NCBI RefSeq assembly: GCF_030622045.1
Contig: NZ_CP130886.1
Location: 5,092,001-5,156,000, forward strand
DNA length: 64,000 nt
Reading direction: 5' to 3'
Origin: Planctellipticum variicoloris
GTDB lineage: Bacteria; Planctomycetota; Planctomycetia; Planctomycetales; Planctomycetaceae
The notes beneath the pieces are model-generated. The model was not told where the DNA came from and searched no databases. It saw only the letters and a program-made list of their open reading frames with translations. A program made the translations under genes and the position numbers. Shown here one piece after another: positions 37,020-46,660 of this stretch. Each line of letters starts with the position of its first letter. Positions within the stretch are counted from its first letter, which is position 1.

Positions 37020-38368
37020 GCCAGGACCTCCTCGATCGGCCTGGCGGCGGGATCGGCCAGGCGGATGGGGCGGCCGACGTTGGACATGTTCTGTTTGGTG
37101 GGATCGAGCCCCACCGCCTGCACGACGGTTGCCAGCAGGTCGGCGGTGGTGACCGGACGCTCGGCGACGGTCATGCCATCCGCGCTGGTCTTGCCGAGGG
37201 CCTGCCCGCCGCGGATGCCGCCGCCCCCCAGGACGGTCGACCAGGCGGCGGGGAAGTGATCGCGACCGGCGTTGTTATTGATGGAGGGCGTGCGGCCGAA
37301 CTCGCCCATCCAGACGACGAGGGTTGAGTCGAGGAGTCCGCGCTGGCCGAGATCGTCCATGAGAGTCGCCCAGGCGGGATCGAGCGTGCCGCAGAGGGTT
37401 TTGAGCGTGGGGAAGTTCTGCTGGTGGGTGTCCCAGCCGAGGGCTCCTTCGGTTCCGCTGAAGCTGACTTCGACAAAGGGGACGCCCCGTTCGACAAGTC
37501 GGCGGGCGAGCAGGCAGCCCTGGCCGAAAGTGTTGCGGCCGTAGCGGTCGCGGAGCTCCGCGGGTTCGTCGTCCAGATCGAAGGCTTTGATCCCTTCGGA
37601 GCGCATCATCCGGACGGCGGAGGCGTAGGCGGAGCGATGGCTGTCGACCATGAGGCCGGGGCGGGCGGCGGCGAAGTCGGCTTCGAAGCCTTGCAGGAGG
37701 GAGAGCCGGCGATCGACCTGGGGGGCGTCGGTTCCCGGGTGGGACTCGACGTTCTGCACGCGGAGGGCGGCGTCGCTTTGCCCCGGACCGCTGCTGCCGA
37801 CGATGAGCGGGGCGTATTGCGGGCCGAGGAATCCGGGACCGAATGCGGCGGGGGCGAGACCGATGAAGGGGGAGATGCTGACGTAGCCGGGGAGTTCGCA
37901 GTCGGCGGAGATCAGCTCTTTGCTGAGGAGGCTGCCGAGTGCGGGGTACTGGATCGGCCCCTGGGGGAGATAGCCGGTGCGCATGACGTGCGTGGCGCGG
38001 GCGTGGTCCCCTTCCTTCGTGCTCATGGAGCGGATGATGGCGAGCCGCCTGGCCTGCTCGGCGAGTTTTGGGAGATGTTCGCAGATCTGGACGCCCGGGG
38101 CGGCGGTGTCGATCGGTTTGAATTCGCCGCCGTTTTCGTGCTCCGGTTTCAGGTCGAACAGATCGATGTGGGAGGGGCCGCCGCTCATCCAGAGGAGGAT
38201 GCAGGATCTGGGGCGAACGCCGGTCTGCTGCGCGCAGGCGGCGAGTTGCGGGAGCCAGCTCGCCCCCGCGGCGGCAGACAGGCCGCCGGTGACCTGCAGC
38301 CAGCGCCGGCGGGAGAGAGGGACAGACCAGGCGGGGGTGAAAGGAGCGTGTGGGGAGTTCGCTGGCAT
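37016..38368 (-). CDS. Tat-exported DUF1501 protein
   Basis: From the ATG at 38368 the protein has 450 residues, with a Tat signal (PLSRRRWLQVTGGLSAAAGA) near the N-terminus. The DUF1501 blocks are WMSGGPSHIDLFDLKPE, STKEGDHARATHVMRTGY, and WMGEFGRTPSINNNAGRDHFP, which has the alkaline-phosphatase-like metal-site residues. An in-frame start 20 codons upstream is less likely because the signal would be internal. DUF1501 proteins are very numerous in planctomycetes and nearly always sit next to DUF1549/DUF1553 proteins, as here; their reaction is unknown. It is coupled to the EF-hand gene through an ATGA overlap. Confidence 0.9.
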   Translation of the reverse strand: MPANSPHAPFTPAWSVPLSRRRWLQVTGGLSAAAGASWLPQLAACAQQTGVRPRSCILLWMSGGPSHIDLFDLKPEHENGGEFKPIDTAAPGVQICEHLPKLAEQARRLAIIRSMSTKEGDHARATHVMRTGYLPQGPIQYPALGSLLSKELISADCELPGYVSISPFIGLAPAAFGPGFLGPQYAPLIVGSSGPGQSDAALRVQNVESHPGTDAPQVDRRLSLLQGFEADFAAARPGLMVDSHRSAYASAVRMMRSEGIKAFDLDDEPAELRDRYGRNTFGQGCLLARRLVERGVPFVEVSFSGTEGALGWDTHQQNFPTLKTLCGTLDPAWATLMDDLGQRGLLDSTLVVWMGEFGRTPSINNNAGRDHFPAAWSTVLGGGGIRGGQALGKTSADGMTVAERPVTTADLLATVVQAVGLDPTKQNMSNVGRPIRLADPAARPIEEVLA

Positions 38369-38510
38369 GACAGTCTCCGGCGGAGTGTGCGTCTGACTTC
38401 GTCGCCTGTTCGCAGGAGGGCCCGACAAGAATGTCGGGGCCGCCTTCTGTTGAAAAACTTTCTTCTGGCGGGGCAGACATTCCTGTCTGTCCGCTCCTGA
38501 TGGACTGGCC

Positions 38511-40106
38511 TCAATGGTTGAACAGAAACTCGCTGCTGTTGAGCAAGGCCCAGAGGATGTCGCCGAGGACTTTGCGGCGTTCGTCCGGCGAAGCCTGCGC
38601 TTCGACCGCCTGAACGAGCCTGGCGGATTCTGCGGCGGCGGGGAGACGGCTGACTGTCGAGAGAAAGAGCGTTTCGATCTGCTCGGCGGCGGTCAGATCG
38701 GGAAAGGCGAGGATTGCTTCGAGGATGCGGAGCTGGCGGACGTCGGTTTGCGGACCGTTCATGATCAGGAGCGCCTGCAGGATGCTGGTCTGGCGATCGA
38801 TCGGGCGGTCGGTGACGTTGGCGAACAGTTCGCGAAACTGCTGATCTTCACCCTGCGGCGCGAACAGGACCACCGATCGGTCGGCGACGTCGGGCGGGGC
38901 GGCGCCGGTGGCCCGCTGCAGGCTGCGGTAGACCGATTCCGCGGTGAGGCCCTGAACCGCCATCCGGGCGAAGCGGGACGGTTCATCCTGGCTGTCATGG
39001 GTTCTGCGGCTTGTGAGCTGGTACGTCCGGCTGTTGACGATGGCGCGGATCAGGAACTGCAGGTCGAAATCGTGGCGGGCGAATTCCCGGCCAAGCTCGT
39101 CGAGCAGCTCCGGGTGGCTGGGGATGTTGGCCGGGCTGAGATCGTCGACGGGGTCGACGAGACCCAGGCCGAAGAAGTGGGCCCAGAGTCGATTGACGGT
39201 CGCGCGCGCGAAGTAGGGGTTATCGCGGGCGGTGATCCAGTCGGCGAGGGTCTGGCGCGACGACGTGCGGGGCTTCCATTCGGGTTGATCGCCGTTCAGG
39301 AACGTCGCCTGGACGACGCGCTGGTTGATGTCGTCGGGAATGGCCAGTTCACGACGGTCGAAAACTTCGACCGACTGCTGCACGGGGATGTCGTCGGACC
39401 CGGCCCGGGCGGGAACGATGCCGGCGAAGAAGGCGGCGTACCCCCAGAACTGCCGGCGTTTCCAGGCGTCGAAGGGATGGTCGTGGCACTGCGCGCAGTC
39501 GATGCGGACGCCGAGAAAGGTACGGGCGGACCCGGCGGCCAGGTTTTCCGGTTTCATTTCTTTGGCGGCGAAGAACCCCGCAGGGGTCGCTTCGCGACCG
39601 GTGTTTCCCATCGTCATGGCGTTGGAACGGGACAAGGGGGCGGTCAGCAGCTCGCGGACCATGCGGTCGTAGGAGGTGTTGTCGATCAGCCGCTGGCGGA
39701 GCCAGCCTTCGAACTCGGGGGCCAGTGCGCGGAGATTGGGGTCGGTCTCCGTTTCGGGGAGCATCACCTTGCGCCAGGTCGACGTGAAATGCGCGATGTA
39801 ACGGGGGCCGCTGAGGAGATGTTCGACCGCCTGGCGGCGTTTGTCGGGAGTGGGATCGGCGACAAAGCTGCGGACTTCCCAGACCGTGGGGATGACGCCG
39901 CCGATGTGGAGATTGATCCGGCGAAAAAACTCGGCGTCGTCGGAGAGTTCCGCGGGGACGACGCCGTCGATCTTCCAGCGGGCCTCAATGTGACGGTCGA
40001 TGAGGTTGGCTGTGGCCTGGACTTCATCGGCGCGGGCCGTGCGAAGTCCGGCAGCGATCACGAGGAGCGTCAGGGCGATCCGGCAGCAGGGAGTTATACG
40101 TCGCAT
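38511..40106 (-). CDS. exported DUF1549/DUF1553 protein
   Basis: The 531-residue protein has a signal peptide (residues 1-26, ending TARA). DUF1549 covers about 30-250: IDRHIEARWKIDGV, RRINLHIGGVIPTVWEV, and the haem-type-looking GVRIDCAQCHDHPFDAWKR. DUF1553 covers about 270-520: PYFARATVNRLWAHFFGLGLVDPVDD, HPELLDELGREFARHDFDLQFLIRAIVNSRTYQL. CAQCHDHP is the family's CxxCH-like motif. Many relatives carry an N-terminal cytochrome c domain, which is absent here. Gene order WD40 - DUF1549/1553 - DUF1501 - EF-hand suggests one operon; the function in planctomycetes is unknown. Confidence 0.9.
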   Translation of the reverse strand: MRRITPCCRIALTLLVIAAGLRTARADEVQATANLIDRHIEARWKIDGVVPAELSDDAEFFRRINLHIGGVIPTVWEVRSFVADPTPDKRRQAVEHLLSGPRYIAHFTSTWRKVMLPETETDPNLRALAPEFEGWLRQRLIDNTSYDRMVRELLTAPLSRSNAMTMGNTGREATPAGFFAAKEMKPENLAAGSARTFLGVRIDCAQCHDHPFDAWKRRQFWGYAAFFAGIVPARAGSDDIPVQQSVEVFDRRELAIPDDINQRVVQATFLNGDQPEWKPRTSSRQTLADWITARDNPYFARATVNRLWAHFFGLGLVDPVDDLSPANIPSHPELLDELGREFARHDFDLQFLIRAIVNSRTYQLTSRRTHDSQDEPSRFARMAVQGLTAESVYRSLQRATGAAPPDVADRSVVLFAPQGEDQQFRELFANVTDRPIDRQTSILQALLIMNGPQTDVRQLRILEAILAFPDLTAAEQIETLFLSTVSRLPAAAESARLVQAVEAQASPDERRKVLGDILWALLNSSEFLFNH

Positions 40107-40124
40107 GGAGGAGTCTCCGAGGCG

Positions 40125-42989
40125 TCAGGGCTTCGCGGTCGACAGCCCGACGAGAGGAGCGATCAACAGATCCTTGAGAGGCCAGATCTGAGCCTGCCCG
40201 TCACCGCCGCAGGTGGCGAGCCACTGCCGGTCGGGGGAGACGGACAGGCCGTAGATCATTTTGTCCTGATGGTCGCCGAACTGGCGGATGCGGTTGCCGG
40301 TGGAAAGTTCCCAGAGTTCGAGGCGGCCGTTGAGGTCTCCGGTGAGGAGGGTCTGGCCATCGGGGAGGCAGAGGACGCGAGTGACGACGGTCTGCAGCTC
40401 CCACTCCCGGACCAGTGCCTGCGATTCGCGGTTGAAAATGCGGACTTTCTGATCGGAGCAGCCGGAGACGACCTGGCTGCCGTCGAGGGAGAAGACGGCG
40501 GACTTCACTTCGGCGGCGTGGCCGGGGAACTTGCCGATGAACTGCCCCTTTGCAGTGTCCCAGAGCGTGACTTCGCCGGGGGTCTTGTAGGAGCGCCAGT
40601 TGCCGGTGGCGGAGAGGAGCCACTGGCCGTCGGGGGAGACTTCGAGCGAGGTGATGGGGAGGTTCTGCGGCCAGCGTTTGAGGGTGCGGCGGTTCTCGGC
40701 GTTCCACATGCGAATGATGTTGTCGCCTCCCCCCGAGAAGAGCCGTTTGCCGTCGGGGGTGATCGCCAGGGCCGCGGCTTCCCGGCGATGGGCTTCGAGG
40801 ACTGCCAAAGGCTCTTTACCGTCGGGCGCCCAAAGACGGACGTTGCCGTCTGCGCCGCTGGTGGCCAGCCAGCGACCATCGGGAGCGAGGAGGGCGCGCA
40901 TGACGCCGGCGGGATCGGCCGTGAGCGTGTCTTCGAGTTTTCCTTCCCGCCAGTTCCAGCGTTTCAGCTTGCCGGCATGGTCGCCGGTCCAGAGCTGCCC
41001 GTCCTGCGGTCCGAAGAGGGCGACGCGGCAGACGGAGTTTTCGACTGACATGCGGGCGATGGCGTCGGTGACGGCCTCTGTGGCGGGGTAGCGGCGGACC
41101 AGGCGTTCGTAGCCGCCGGTGAGGATTTCTTTCGCCTGCGGAGCGTAGGCGACGGTGGTCAGGATTTCGTTGCCGCCGGTCAGGTCTTGCGGTTCGACGA
41201 GCGTTTGCCCGTCGATGGTCCAGAGGCGGGCGAAACCTGCGCGGCCGGTGGCGACCAGGGTTTTGCCGCGCGGGGAGATGGTGACATTCCAGAGCATGCC
41301 GCCGGCGTTCTCTTCGGTGTGGAGCGAGTTGCCTTCGGGGGACCAGAGGCGCAGTTCGCCGTCTTCGGCGGCGCTGGCGAGCCAGTCGCCGGAAGGATGC
41401 CAGTCGACCGAGCGGACGGCCGCGGAGTGCCCCTTCAGCTCCGCCGTCGATGCCTGCCGGGCGACATCCCAGATCCGGACGGAGCGATCGCCGCTGGCGG
41501 AGGCGACGAAGCGATCATCGGGAGACCAGACGACGGAGTGAACCGAGGCCGAGTGGCCTTCCAGCGTCGCAAGCTGCCGACCGGAGACCGCATCCCAGAT
41601 GCGGACGGAGCGGTCATATCCGCCGGTGGCGAGACGCTGGCCGTCGTGGCTCCAGGCGACGCCGAGGACCCAGCTTGCGTGACCGGAGAGGGTCAGGACG
41701 GTCTTCACGGCCGTTGGATTCCAGAGACGGACGGTCCCGTCGAAGCTGGCGCTGGCGAGTTGCTGCCCGTTCGGGGAGAAGGCGACGGCGGTCACGACGT
41801 CTTCGTGGCCGGTCAGCATCTGGAGGAGGTCGCCGCTTTCGAGATCGCGGAGCTGCACGATGCCGTCTTCGCCGGCCAGGGCCAGCCAGCGACCGTCGGG
41901 GGAGCAGTCGAGATCGGTGATGATGGGAGGGGAGGCTTCTTCGCCGACGAAGGCGGGCGCGGAGACGTCGGTATTGAGATCGTAGAAGCGGACGCGGCCG
42001 TCGGCGCCGCCGTAGGCCAGCGTATGACCGTCCGGAGAAAACGCGACGCAGTGAACCATCTCGCCGGCATCCGAGAGAACATTCACCCGGTCCCCCGTCA
42101 GGGGATTCAGGATGGCCGCCTGACCGTCGTAGCTGGCGGTGGCGAGATACTGGCTGTCGGGGGAATAGCTCAGGTCGGCGATCGTGCGGCTGTGGGGCAT
42201 AAATCCACGCCGGAGCGCGCCGGACTCGACCGACCAGATGCGGACGGTATTATCGATGCCGGCGCTCGCCAGGTCTTCGCCGTCGGGCGAGAAGGCCACG
42301 CTCATCACGGGGCTGGTGTGGCCTTCGAGGGCGAGAATCTGCTCGCCGGTCTCGGCGTCCCACAGGGCGGCGCGGCCGAAGATTGGTTCGGAGAAGCCGC
42401 CTCCGCCGGCGGCGAGCATCAGGCCGTCGGGGGAGAAGGCGACGCATTGCAGGCGGAAGACGTCGCCGGTGCAGCGTTTCAGCTCTGTTCCGGTGGCAGC
42501 GTCCCACAGTCGGAGTTCGGCGCCGTCGCTGGCGGTAGCGAGTTTGCGGCCGTCGGGGGAGAGGGCGAGGCGAACGACGCGGGAGCCGGCGGGGATCTCG
42601 CGCTCGTCGGCGATTCCCTGGGGACCGAGGGTCGCCAGGTGGACGACGTGATCCCAGCCCGACCAGGCGACGCGCTGGCCATTGGCGCTGAGGGCCACGG
42701 AGGCGACGCCGCGAACGGACGCCTGACTGACGACCTGGCGTCGGCGCTGGAGGTCCCAGACGCGGAGTCGACCGCGGGTGTCGGGGGCTCCGAAGCCGGC
42801 GGCCATCCAGTGACCGTCGGCGGACCAGGCGAGAGTGCGGACCGCGAGAGTGGTTTCGTCTTCGGTGCGAGCGGCGGCGGCGTACTTGGCGGGTTCCGCG
42901 CCGCCGGGCGATTCGGCGCAGACGCCGTCCGACCACGGCGACCAGGCGGCCGCGAGGGTGCTCAGCGCGATGAGCCACCGAACCGACAT
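40125..42989 (-). CDS. exported WD40 beta-propeller protein
   Basis: From the ATG at 42989 the protein has 954 residues, a signal peptide (MSVRWLIALSTLAAAW, about residues 1-26) and about fourteen WD40 repeats running to the C-terminus. Typical blades are LALEGHTSPVMSVAFSPDGE, LTGHEDVVTAVAFSPNGQ and LEGHSASVHSVVWSPDDR, each ending with an [RL]-x-W-D/N strand. The number of repeats implies two seven-bladed propellers. An upstream in-frame ATG (43055) would place the signal internally. It is the first gene of the minus-strand operon with the DUF1549/1553 gene, only 18 bases away. WD40 proteins are normally interaction platforms; the partner is unknown but is probably encoded in this operon. Confidence 0.9.
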   Translation of the reverse strand: MSVRWLIALSTLAAAWSPWSDGVCAESPGGAEPAKYAAAARTEDETTLAVRTLAWSADGHWMAAGFGAPDTRGRLRVWDLQRRRQVVSQASVRGVASVALSANGQRVAWSGWDHVVHLATLGPQGIADEREIPAGSRVVRLALSPDGRKLATASDGAELRLWDAATGTELKRCTGDVFRLQCVAFSPDGLMLAAGGGGFSEPIFGRAALWDAETGEQILALEGHTSPVMSVAFSPDGEDLASAGIDNTVRIWSVESGALRRGFMPHSRTIADLSYSPDSQYLATASYDGQAAILNPLTGDRVNVLSDAGEMVHCVAFSPDGHTLAYGGADGRVRFYDLNTDVSAPAFVGEEASPPIITDLDCSPDGRWLALAGEDGIVQLRDLESGDLLQMLTGHEDVVTAVAFSPNGQQLASASFDGTVRLWNPTAVKTVLTLSGHASWVLGVAWSHDGQRLATGGYDRSVRIWDAVSGRQLATLEGHSASVHSVVWSPDDRFVASASGDRSVRIWDVARQASTAELKGHSAAVRSVDWHPSGDWLASAAEDGELRLWSPEGNSLHTEENAGGMLWNVTISPRGKTLVATGRAGFARLWTIDGQTLVEPQDLTGGNEILTTVAYAPQAKEILTGGYERLVRRYPATEAVTDAIARMSVENSVCRVALFGPQDGQLWTGDHAGKLKRWNWREGKLEDTLTADPAGVMRALLAPDGRWLATSGADGNVRLWAPDGKEPLAVLEAHRREAAALAITPDGKRLFSGGGDNIIRMWNAENRRTLKRWPQNLPITSLEVSPDGQWLLSATGNWRSYKTPGEVTLWDTAKGQFIGKFPGHAAEVKSAVFSLDGSQVVSGCSDQKVRIFNRESQALVREWELQTVVTRVLCLPDGQTLLTGDLNGRLELWELSTGNRIRQFGDHQDKMIYGLSVSPDRQWLATCGGDGQAQIWPLKDLLIAPLVGLSTAKP

Positions 42990-43103
42990 GGGAACCCCCG
43001 CTGGGAGACGACGGACGAACGAAGCCGGGTACAGGACAGATGGCAGACGGGACAAATGTCAGCCTAACAGTCGCGACGCCGGCCCGGCAAGGGGAATTGA
43101 GAT

Positions 43104-43194
43104 GAGAGTCGAGAGTCGAGAGTCGAGAGCCAGACACGATCGGCCACGTCGCCAGTCCTGTCTGGCTCTCGACTCTAGACTCTCGTCTCTCGAC
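43104..43194. repeat. long inverted repeat
   Basis: GAGAGTCGAGAGCCAGACA-type sequence on the left (43104-43135) pairs with TGTCTGGCTCTCGACTC on the right (about 43159-43175), and the two arms extend outward with GAGAGTCGA / TCTCGACT repeats. It is directly adjacent to the PpiC terminator. Confidence 0.75.
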
Positions 43195-43195
43195 T

Positions 43196-43238
43196 AAAAA
43201 AAAGAACGGCGACCAGAGGAGAGGGGCTGGTCGCCGTT
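43196..43238 (-). terminator. Rho-independent terminator of the PpiC gene
   Basis: On the minus strand AACGGCGACCA (43238-43228) pairs with TGGTCGCCGTT (43215-43205), an 11-base-pair stem, followed directly by C and a run of eight T at 43203-43196. Confidence 0.95.
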
Positions 43239-43272
43239 GATGGCAGCGGGTTGTCTTCGACTTCGAACCGGT

Positions 43273-44349
43273 TCAGTTGTCGAGGGTGGCGCGGCCGGTG
43301 TTGGCGGCGCGGCGGATCGGCGCGGCCTGAGTGGCGCCGGTCTGCTGAATGTTGGAGCCGCTGATGACGGAGCGGTCCTGGGGGCCGCTGGAGGTGGCGG
43401 ACAGGTAGTTGTCGACGCGGGTTTCCTTCTTGAGTTTTTCGAAGACTTGCGCGACGGACTGCTGGATCTTGGCTTCCTTGATTTCGTCGTAGAGGCCGTC
43501 TTTGACTTCTTCGATGTCGGTCACGATGGGTTCGGTGCGGCCTTCGCACTTGATGATGGCGTAGCGATTCGAGGCCATCTGGACGATGCCGGAGATTTCG
43601 CCTTCCTTGAGCTTGAAGGCGGCCTTTTCCAGTTCGTCGGAGCCGGAGAAGCGCGGGATCGGGGGGACGGCGCCGCCGAGCGAACGGCTGTTGGCGTCGA
43701 CGGAGTACTTCTGGGCGAGCTGTTCGAATTCGGCGGGGGCCTTGTTGACGGCTTCCCAGCATTCCTGGGCCTGGTTGAGGCGGTCGAGGAGGATCATCTT
43801 GGCCTTGACGCGGGGTCCGTAGTTGCGGACGAAGGCTTTGTTGAGATCTTCTTCGGTGATGTCGACCTGTTCGCCGGCGAGCTTGCGGAGGGCGAGCATC
43901 GGCCAGATGACGCTCTGGCGGTACTGCTGGGGGGACAGGTTCCGCTCGGCCTGGAGCATGGCGTACCAGCCCTGGGGGTCGAGGTTGAAGCGTTTGGCGA
44001 TGCGGTTGACTTCGGCCGTGACGTCTTCTTCGGTGACGACCAGGTTATTGGCTTCGCAGGCCTGCTGGATGATCATGCGGTTGATCAGGTCGTCGAGGAC
44101 TTCTTTGCCGTGGCGGGTGACGCATTCGGCGGCGACGAGGTCGTAGGGGATGGTGTCTTTGCCGACGCGGGCGAGAGCTTTGGCAGTGGCTTTCTGGCCG
44201 GCGGGCTCGGTGGCGGCCTGCCCCGGCTGAGCGCGCCAGGACTGCATCAAGAGGACTCCAGCAACGACGGCACCCGCGGCGCCGCCGAGAACCAGCCACC
44301 AGCGTTTCCCGCCAGCAGCGGCCGTCGCGAGGTGCTTAGCTTCACCCAT
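43273..44349 (-). CDS. membrane-anchored PpiC-type peptidyl-prolyl isomerase
   Basis: The 358-residue protein has an N-terminal transmembrane anchor (WWLVLGGAAGAVVAGVLLM, about residues 16-34), a SurA/PrsA-like helical domain (about 60-190, RMIIQQACEANNLVVTEEDV), and a parvulin domain (about 185-285): KAKMILLDR, FEQLAQKYSVDANSRSLGGAVPPIPRF, and FKLKEGEISGIVQMASNRYAIIKCEGR. In the known family it assists folding of exported proteins. The C-terminal tail is Arg/Ala/Thr-rich. A strong terminator follows, so it is a single-gene unit on this side. No signal cleavage site is evident, so it probably stays anchored to the membrane. Confidence 0.9.
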   Translation of the reverse strand: MGEAKHLATAAAGGKRWWLVLGGAAGAVVAGVLLMQSWRAQPGQAATEPAGQKATAKALARVGKDTIPYDLVAAECVTRHGKEVLDDLINRMIIQQACEANNLVVTEEDVTAEVNRIAKRFNLDPQGWYAMLQAERNLSPQQYRQSVIWPMLALRKLAGEQVDITEEDLNKAFVRNYGPRVKAKMILLDRLNQAQECWEAVNKAPAEFEQLAQKYSVDANSRSLGGAVPPIPRFSGSDELEKAAFKLKEGEISGIVQMASNRYAIIKCEGRTEPIVTDIEEVKDGLYDEIKEAKIQQSVAQVFEKLKKETRVDNYLSATSSGPQDRSVISGSNIQQTGATQAAPIRRAANTGRATLDN

Positions 44350-44546
44350 GACTCGATCTCCCCGAACCCGACTCAGAAGTTGCCTGGACAGGCTCGCGAG
44401 ACCCGCGAGTCGCCGCCATCCGTGGCACGGCGCGACTTATAGGTTTCACGAAAAATCGGGTCAAGTTCGGTTTCGGGAAAGCCGAGGGGGGACGAGTGAT
44501 TAGTGGCTGGTGGCGAGTGGCAAGTGAAGAGAATGGCGGCAACTTC

Positions 44547-44596
44547 TGGTTCCCAGGCTCTGCCTGGGAACCGGTCTTATCGAGGCTCCGCCTCGC
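44547..44596 (+). repeat. palindromic repeat, family A copy 5 (partial)
   Basis: GGTTCCCAGGCTCTGCCTGG (44548 onward) followed by CGAGGCTCCGCCTCG. The right-hand half of the family (GGACGC block and terminal hairpin) is absent. Confidence 0.75.
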
Positions 44597-44780
44597 TCCG
44601 ATCCAAGCCAGTCGCCGAGATGACCAATTTTCACTCGCCGGCCGAGACTCGACGCAATTGCATGCGCAGTGAACTGTTATGGCGAACAATACCCGAAGCG
44701 GCGGGGCTCCGCGGCGCCCTCTGTGCGGTGATTGTGTTGGTCCTGCGTTCCCTGCGGCGCTAATGTCGGTTCGGCGACCC

Positions 44781-44810
44781 TTGTCAGAGTCGGCGGGATC
44801 CGACTACACT
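44781..44810 (+). promoter_or_regulatory. sigma-70-type promoter of rpmE
   Basis: TTGTCA (44781-44786), an 18-base spacer and TACACT (44805-44810). It is 100 bases before the rpmE ATG. Confidence 0.6.
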
Positions 44811-44909
44811 ATTCGATCCCCGTGCCGGGACAGCGGGGAACGTCCGGCTTCAGTCCCGTGCAGACTCCGTCGGTCCGCATCTGGCGGTCGACCAGCCCCT
44901 GGTGAGATT

Positions 44910-45179
44910 ATGAAATCCGGCATTCATCCCGAGTATCGCGAAGTCGTGTTCCAGGATTCGTCCACGGGGACGCAGTTCCTCACGCGATCGACGATCCGTA
45001 CCGAGAAGTCGACCGAGTATGAAGGTCGGACGTTGCCGCTGGTGACTGTGGACATCAGCTCGGCGTCGCACCCGTTCTTTACGGGGAAGCAGAAGTTCCT
45101 GGATATCGCCGGTCGCGTCGAGAAGTTCCAGAAGAAGTACAACTGGGATCAGCGGAATCAGAAGGGAGAGCAGGCCTAG
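44910..45179 (+). CDS. rpmE2: 50S ribosomal protein L31 type B
   Basis: The 89-residue protein has the type B L31 sequence: [20 protein letters not shown], then [28 protein letters not shown]. It lacks the CxxC zinc pairs of type A L31, which is the mark of the zinc-independent form in known bacteria, where it replaces type A under zinc limitation. GGTGAG lies just upstream of the ATG. It precedes prfA by 217 bases on the same strand, as in many bacteria (rpmE-prfA-prmC order). Confidence 0.95.
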   Translation: MKSGIHPEYREVVFQDSSTGTQFLTRSTIRTEKSTEYEGRTLPLVTVDISSASHPFFTGKQKFLDIAGRVEKFQKKYNWDQRNQKGEQA

Positions 45180-45396
45180 CGTCCTCCGGGAGTCTGTTGT
45201 CCGTCGGGTGGACCGACTGTGGACGACGTGCTCCGGGAGCCGACCGAACCTGCCTCGCGATGCATATGCGACGCGGCCGACGGAACGGGGCTGACCCGGT
45301 TCTTTCGCCGCGTCGCGGCATTTGATGCCTGCCGCCCGCGGCCGTTTCCGAGCCTCAAACGACGAACCGGCGATTGCGCCGGCCGGTGGAACCGCC

Positions 45397-46479
45397 ATGT
45401 TTCCGACGCTGCAAGCCAAGCTGACGCGCTACGAAGAAGTCGAGAAGATGCTCCAGGATCCGGAGATCCTGGCGGACACGCAGAAGATGGTCGAGCTGCA
45501 GCGGGAGCACGGCGGTCTGGGGAAGGTGGCGCTGTCGGTGCGACGCTTCAACGGTCTCGAAGCCGACGTCGCGGCGACGAAGGAGCTGCTGGAGGCGGAG
45601 ACGGATCCGGGGACGCGCGAATACGCCGCGCACGAGCTGCACGAACTGGAGCAGCAGTACGATGCGCTGCGGACCGAGCTGGAAGACATGGTGACGGCGG
45701 GGGACTCGCTGACGCGCGGGAGCCTGATCATGGAAATCCGGGCGGGGACCGGCGGCGACGAGGCGGCGCTGTTTGCGAGGGACCTCTTCAACATGTATAC
45801 GCGGTTCGTCGACATGCGGGGCTGGAAGTACGAAGTGATGGATCTCTCGGAAACGGAGCTGGGAGGCTTTAAGGAAGTCTCGCTGTCGATTACCGGAGAG
45901 GGGGCTTACCACCAGTTGCAGTTCGAAAGCGGCGGGCACCGGGTGCAGCGGGTGCCGGAGACCGAGACGCAGGGCCGGATTCACACCAGCGCCGCCACCG
46001 TCGCCGTGATGCCCGAAGTCGGCGAAGTGGACGTCGAAGTCCGCGACGAGGATTTGCAGATCGATACAATGCGGGCGGGGGGGCCTGGGGGTCAGAAGGT
46101 CAACAAGACGGAATCGGCGGTCCGGATGACGCACTTGCCGACGGGGCTGGTGGTGCGGATTCAGGACGAGAAGAGCCAGCACAAGAATCGGGCCAAGGCG
46201 CTGCGCGTGCTGCGGAGCAAGTTGTTTGAACTGCGGATGGGTCAGCAGCACGAAGCGCGTTCCGAGCAGCGGCGGACGCTGATTGGATCGGGCGATCGGA
46301 GCGAACGGATCCGGACTTACAACTTCCCGCAGAATCGATTGACTGACCATCGCATCGGGCTGACGATTCACAAGCTCGATCAGATCATGATGGGGCACAT
46401 GGACGACCTGATTCAGCCGCTGCTGCAGTTTGATCGGGAAGAACGGCTGAAGGGGACGCAGGGGCTGGCGACAGCTTGA
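45397..46479 (+). CDS. prfA: peptide chain release factor 1
   Basis: The 360-residue protein recognises UAA/UAG and triggers peptide release. [15 protein letters not shown] includes the PxT-type tripeptide (PET) that sets RF1 specificity. [16 protein letters not shown] carries the universal GGQ, whose glutamine is methylated by PrmC. The length matches the family (about 360). The ATG at 45397 opens the conserved [18 protein letters not shown] region. It belongs to the rpmE-prfA-prmC row, though a long inverted repeat separates it from prmC. Confidence 0.95.
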   Translation: MFPTLQAKLTRYEEVEKMLQDPEILADTQKMVELQREHGGLGKVALSVRRFNGLEADVAATKELLEAETDPGTREYAAHELHELEQQYDALRTELEDMVTAGDSLTRGSLIMEIRAGTGGDEAALFARDLFNMYTRFVDMRGWKYEVMDLSETELGGFKEVSLSITGEGAYHQLQFESGGHRVQRVPETETQGRIHTSAATVAVMPEVGEVDVEVRDEDLQIDTMRAGGPGGQKVNKTESAVRMTHLPTGLVVRIQDEKSQHKNRAKALRVLRSKLFELRMGQQHEARSEQRRTLIGSGDRSERIRTYNFPQNRLTDHRIGLTIHKLDQIMMGHMDDLIQPLLQFDREERLKGTQGLATA

Positions 46480-46483
46480 CCGG

Positions 46484-46644
46484 GAAATCTGAAACTCGAA
46501 GCACGCAATCCGAAACAAGTCCAAACGCTCAAAGCAGAAAACGAGTTCGGCTTGAACGGGTTCGTGGAAACGCTGGCGTTTGGAATTTCGAGATTTGGTG
46601 CTTGTTTCGGATTTCGAGTTTCGGATTTCGTGCTTCGCGTAATG
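46484..46644. repeat. long AT-richer inverted repeat in the prfA-prmC gap
   Basis: Left arm GAAACTCGAAGCACGCAATC and CGAAACAAGTCCAAACGC pairs with right-arm GCGTTTGGAATTTCG...TTGTTTCGGATTTCGAGTTTC. Its base composition differs from the flanking genes, and GAAATCCGAAACTCGAA phrases repeat within it. Confidence 0.75.
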
Positions 46645-46660
46645 AGCCACGGAAGGGCCA

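Larger units (their letters stand above)
44350..44909. other. intergenic region between ppiC (minus) and rpmE (plus)
   Basis: No gene is supported. It contains a partial family-A palindrome (44547-44596), a short stretch rich in TAGTGGCTGGTGGCGAGTGG-like repeats near 44500-44520, and the promoter of rpmE (44781-44810). Confidence 0.5.

Noticed and set aside
38514-43067. Long plus-strand open frames opposite the DUF1549/WD40 operon
   Set aside because: Gly/Val/Ala-rich low-complexity translations with no motif, opposite well-defined families.
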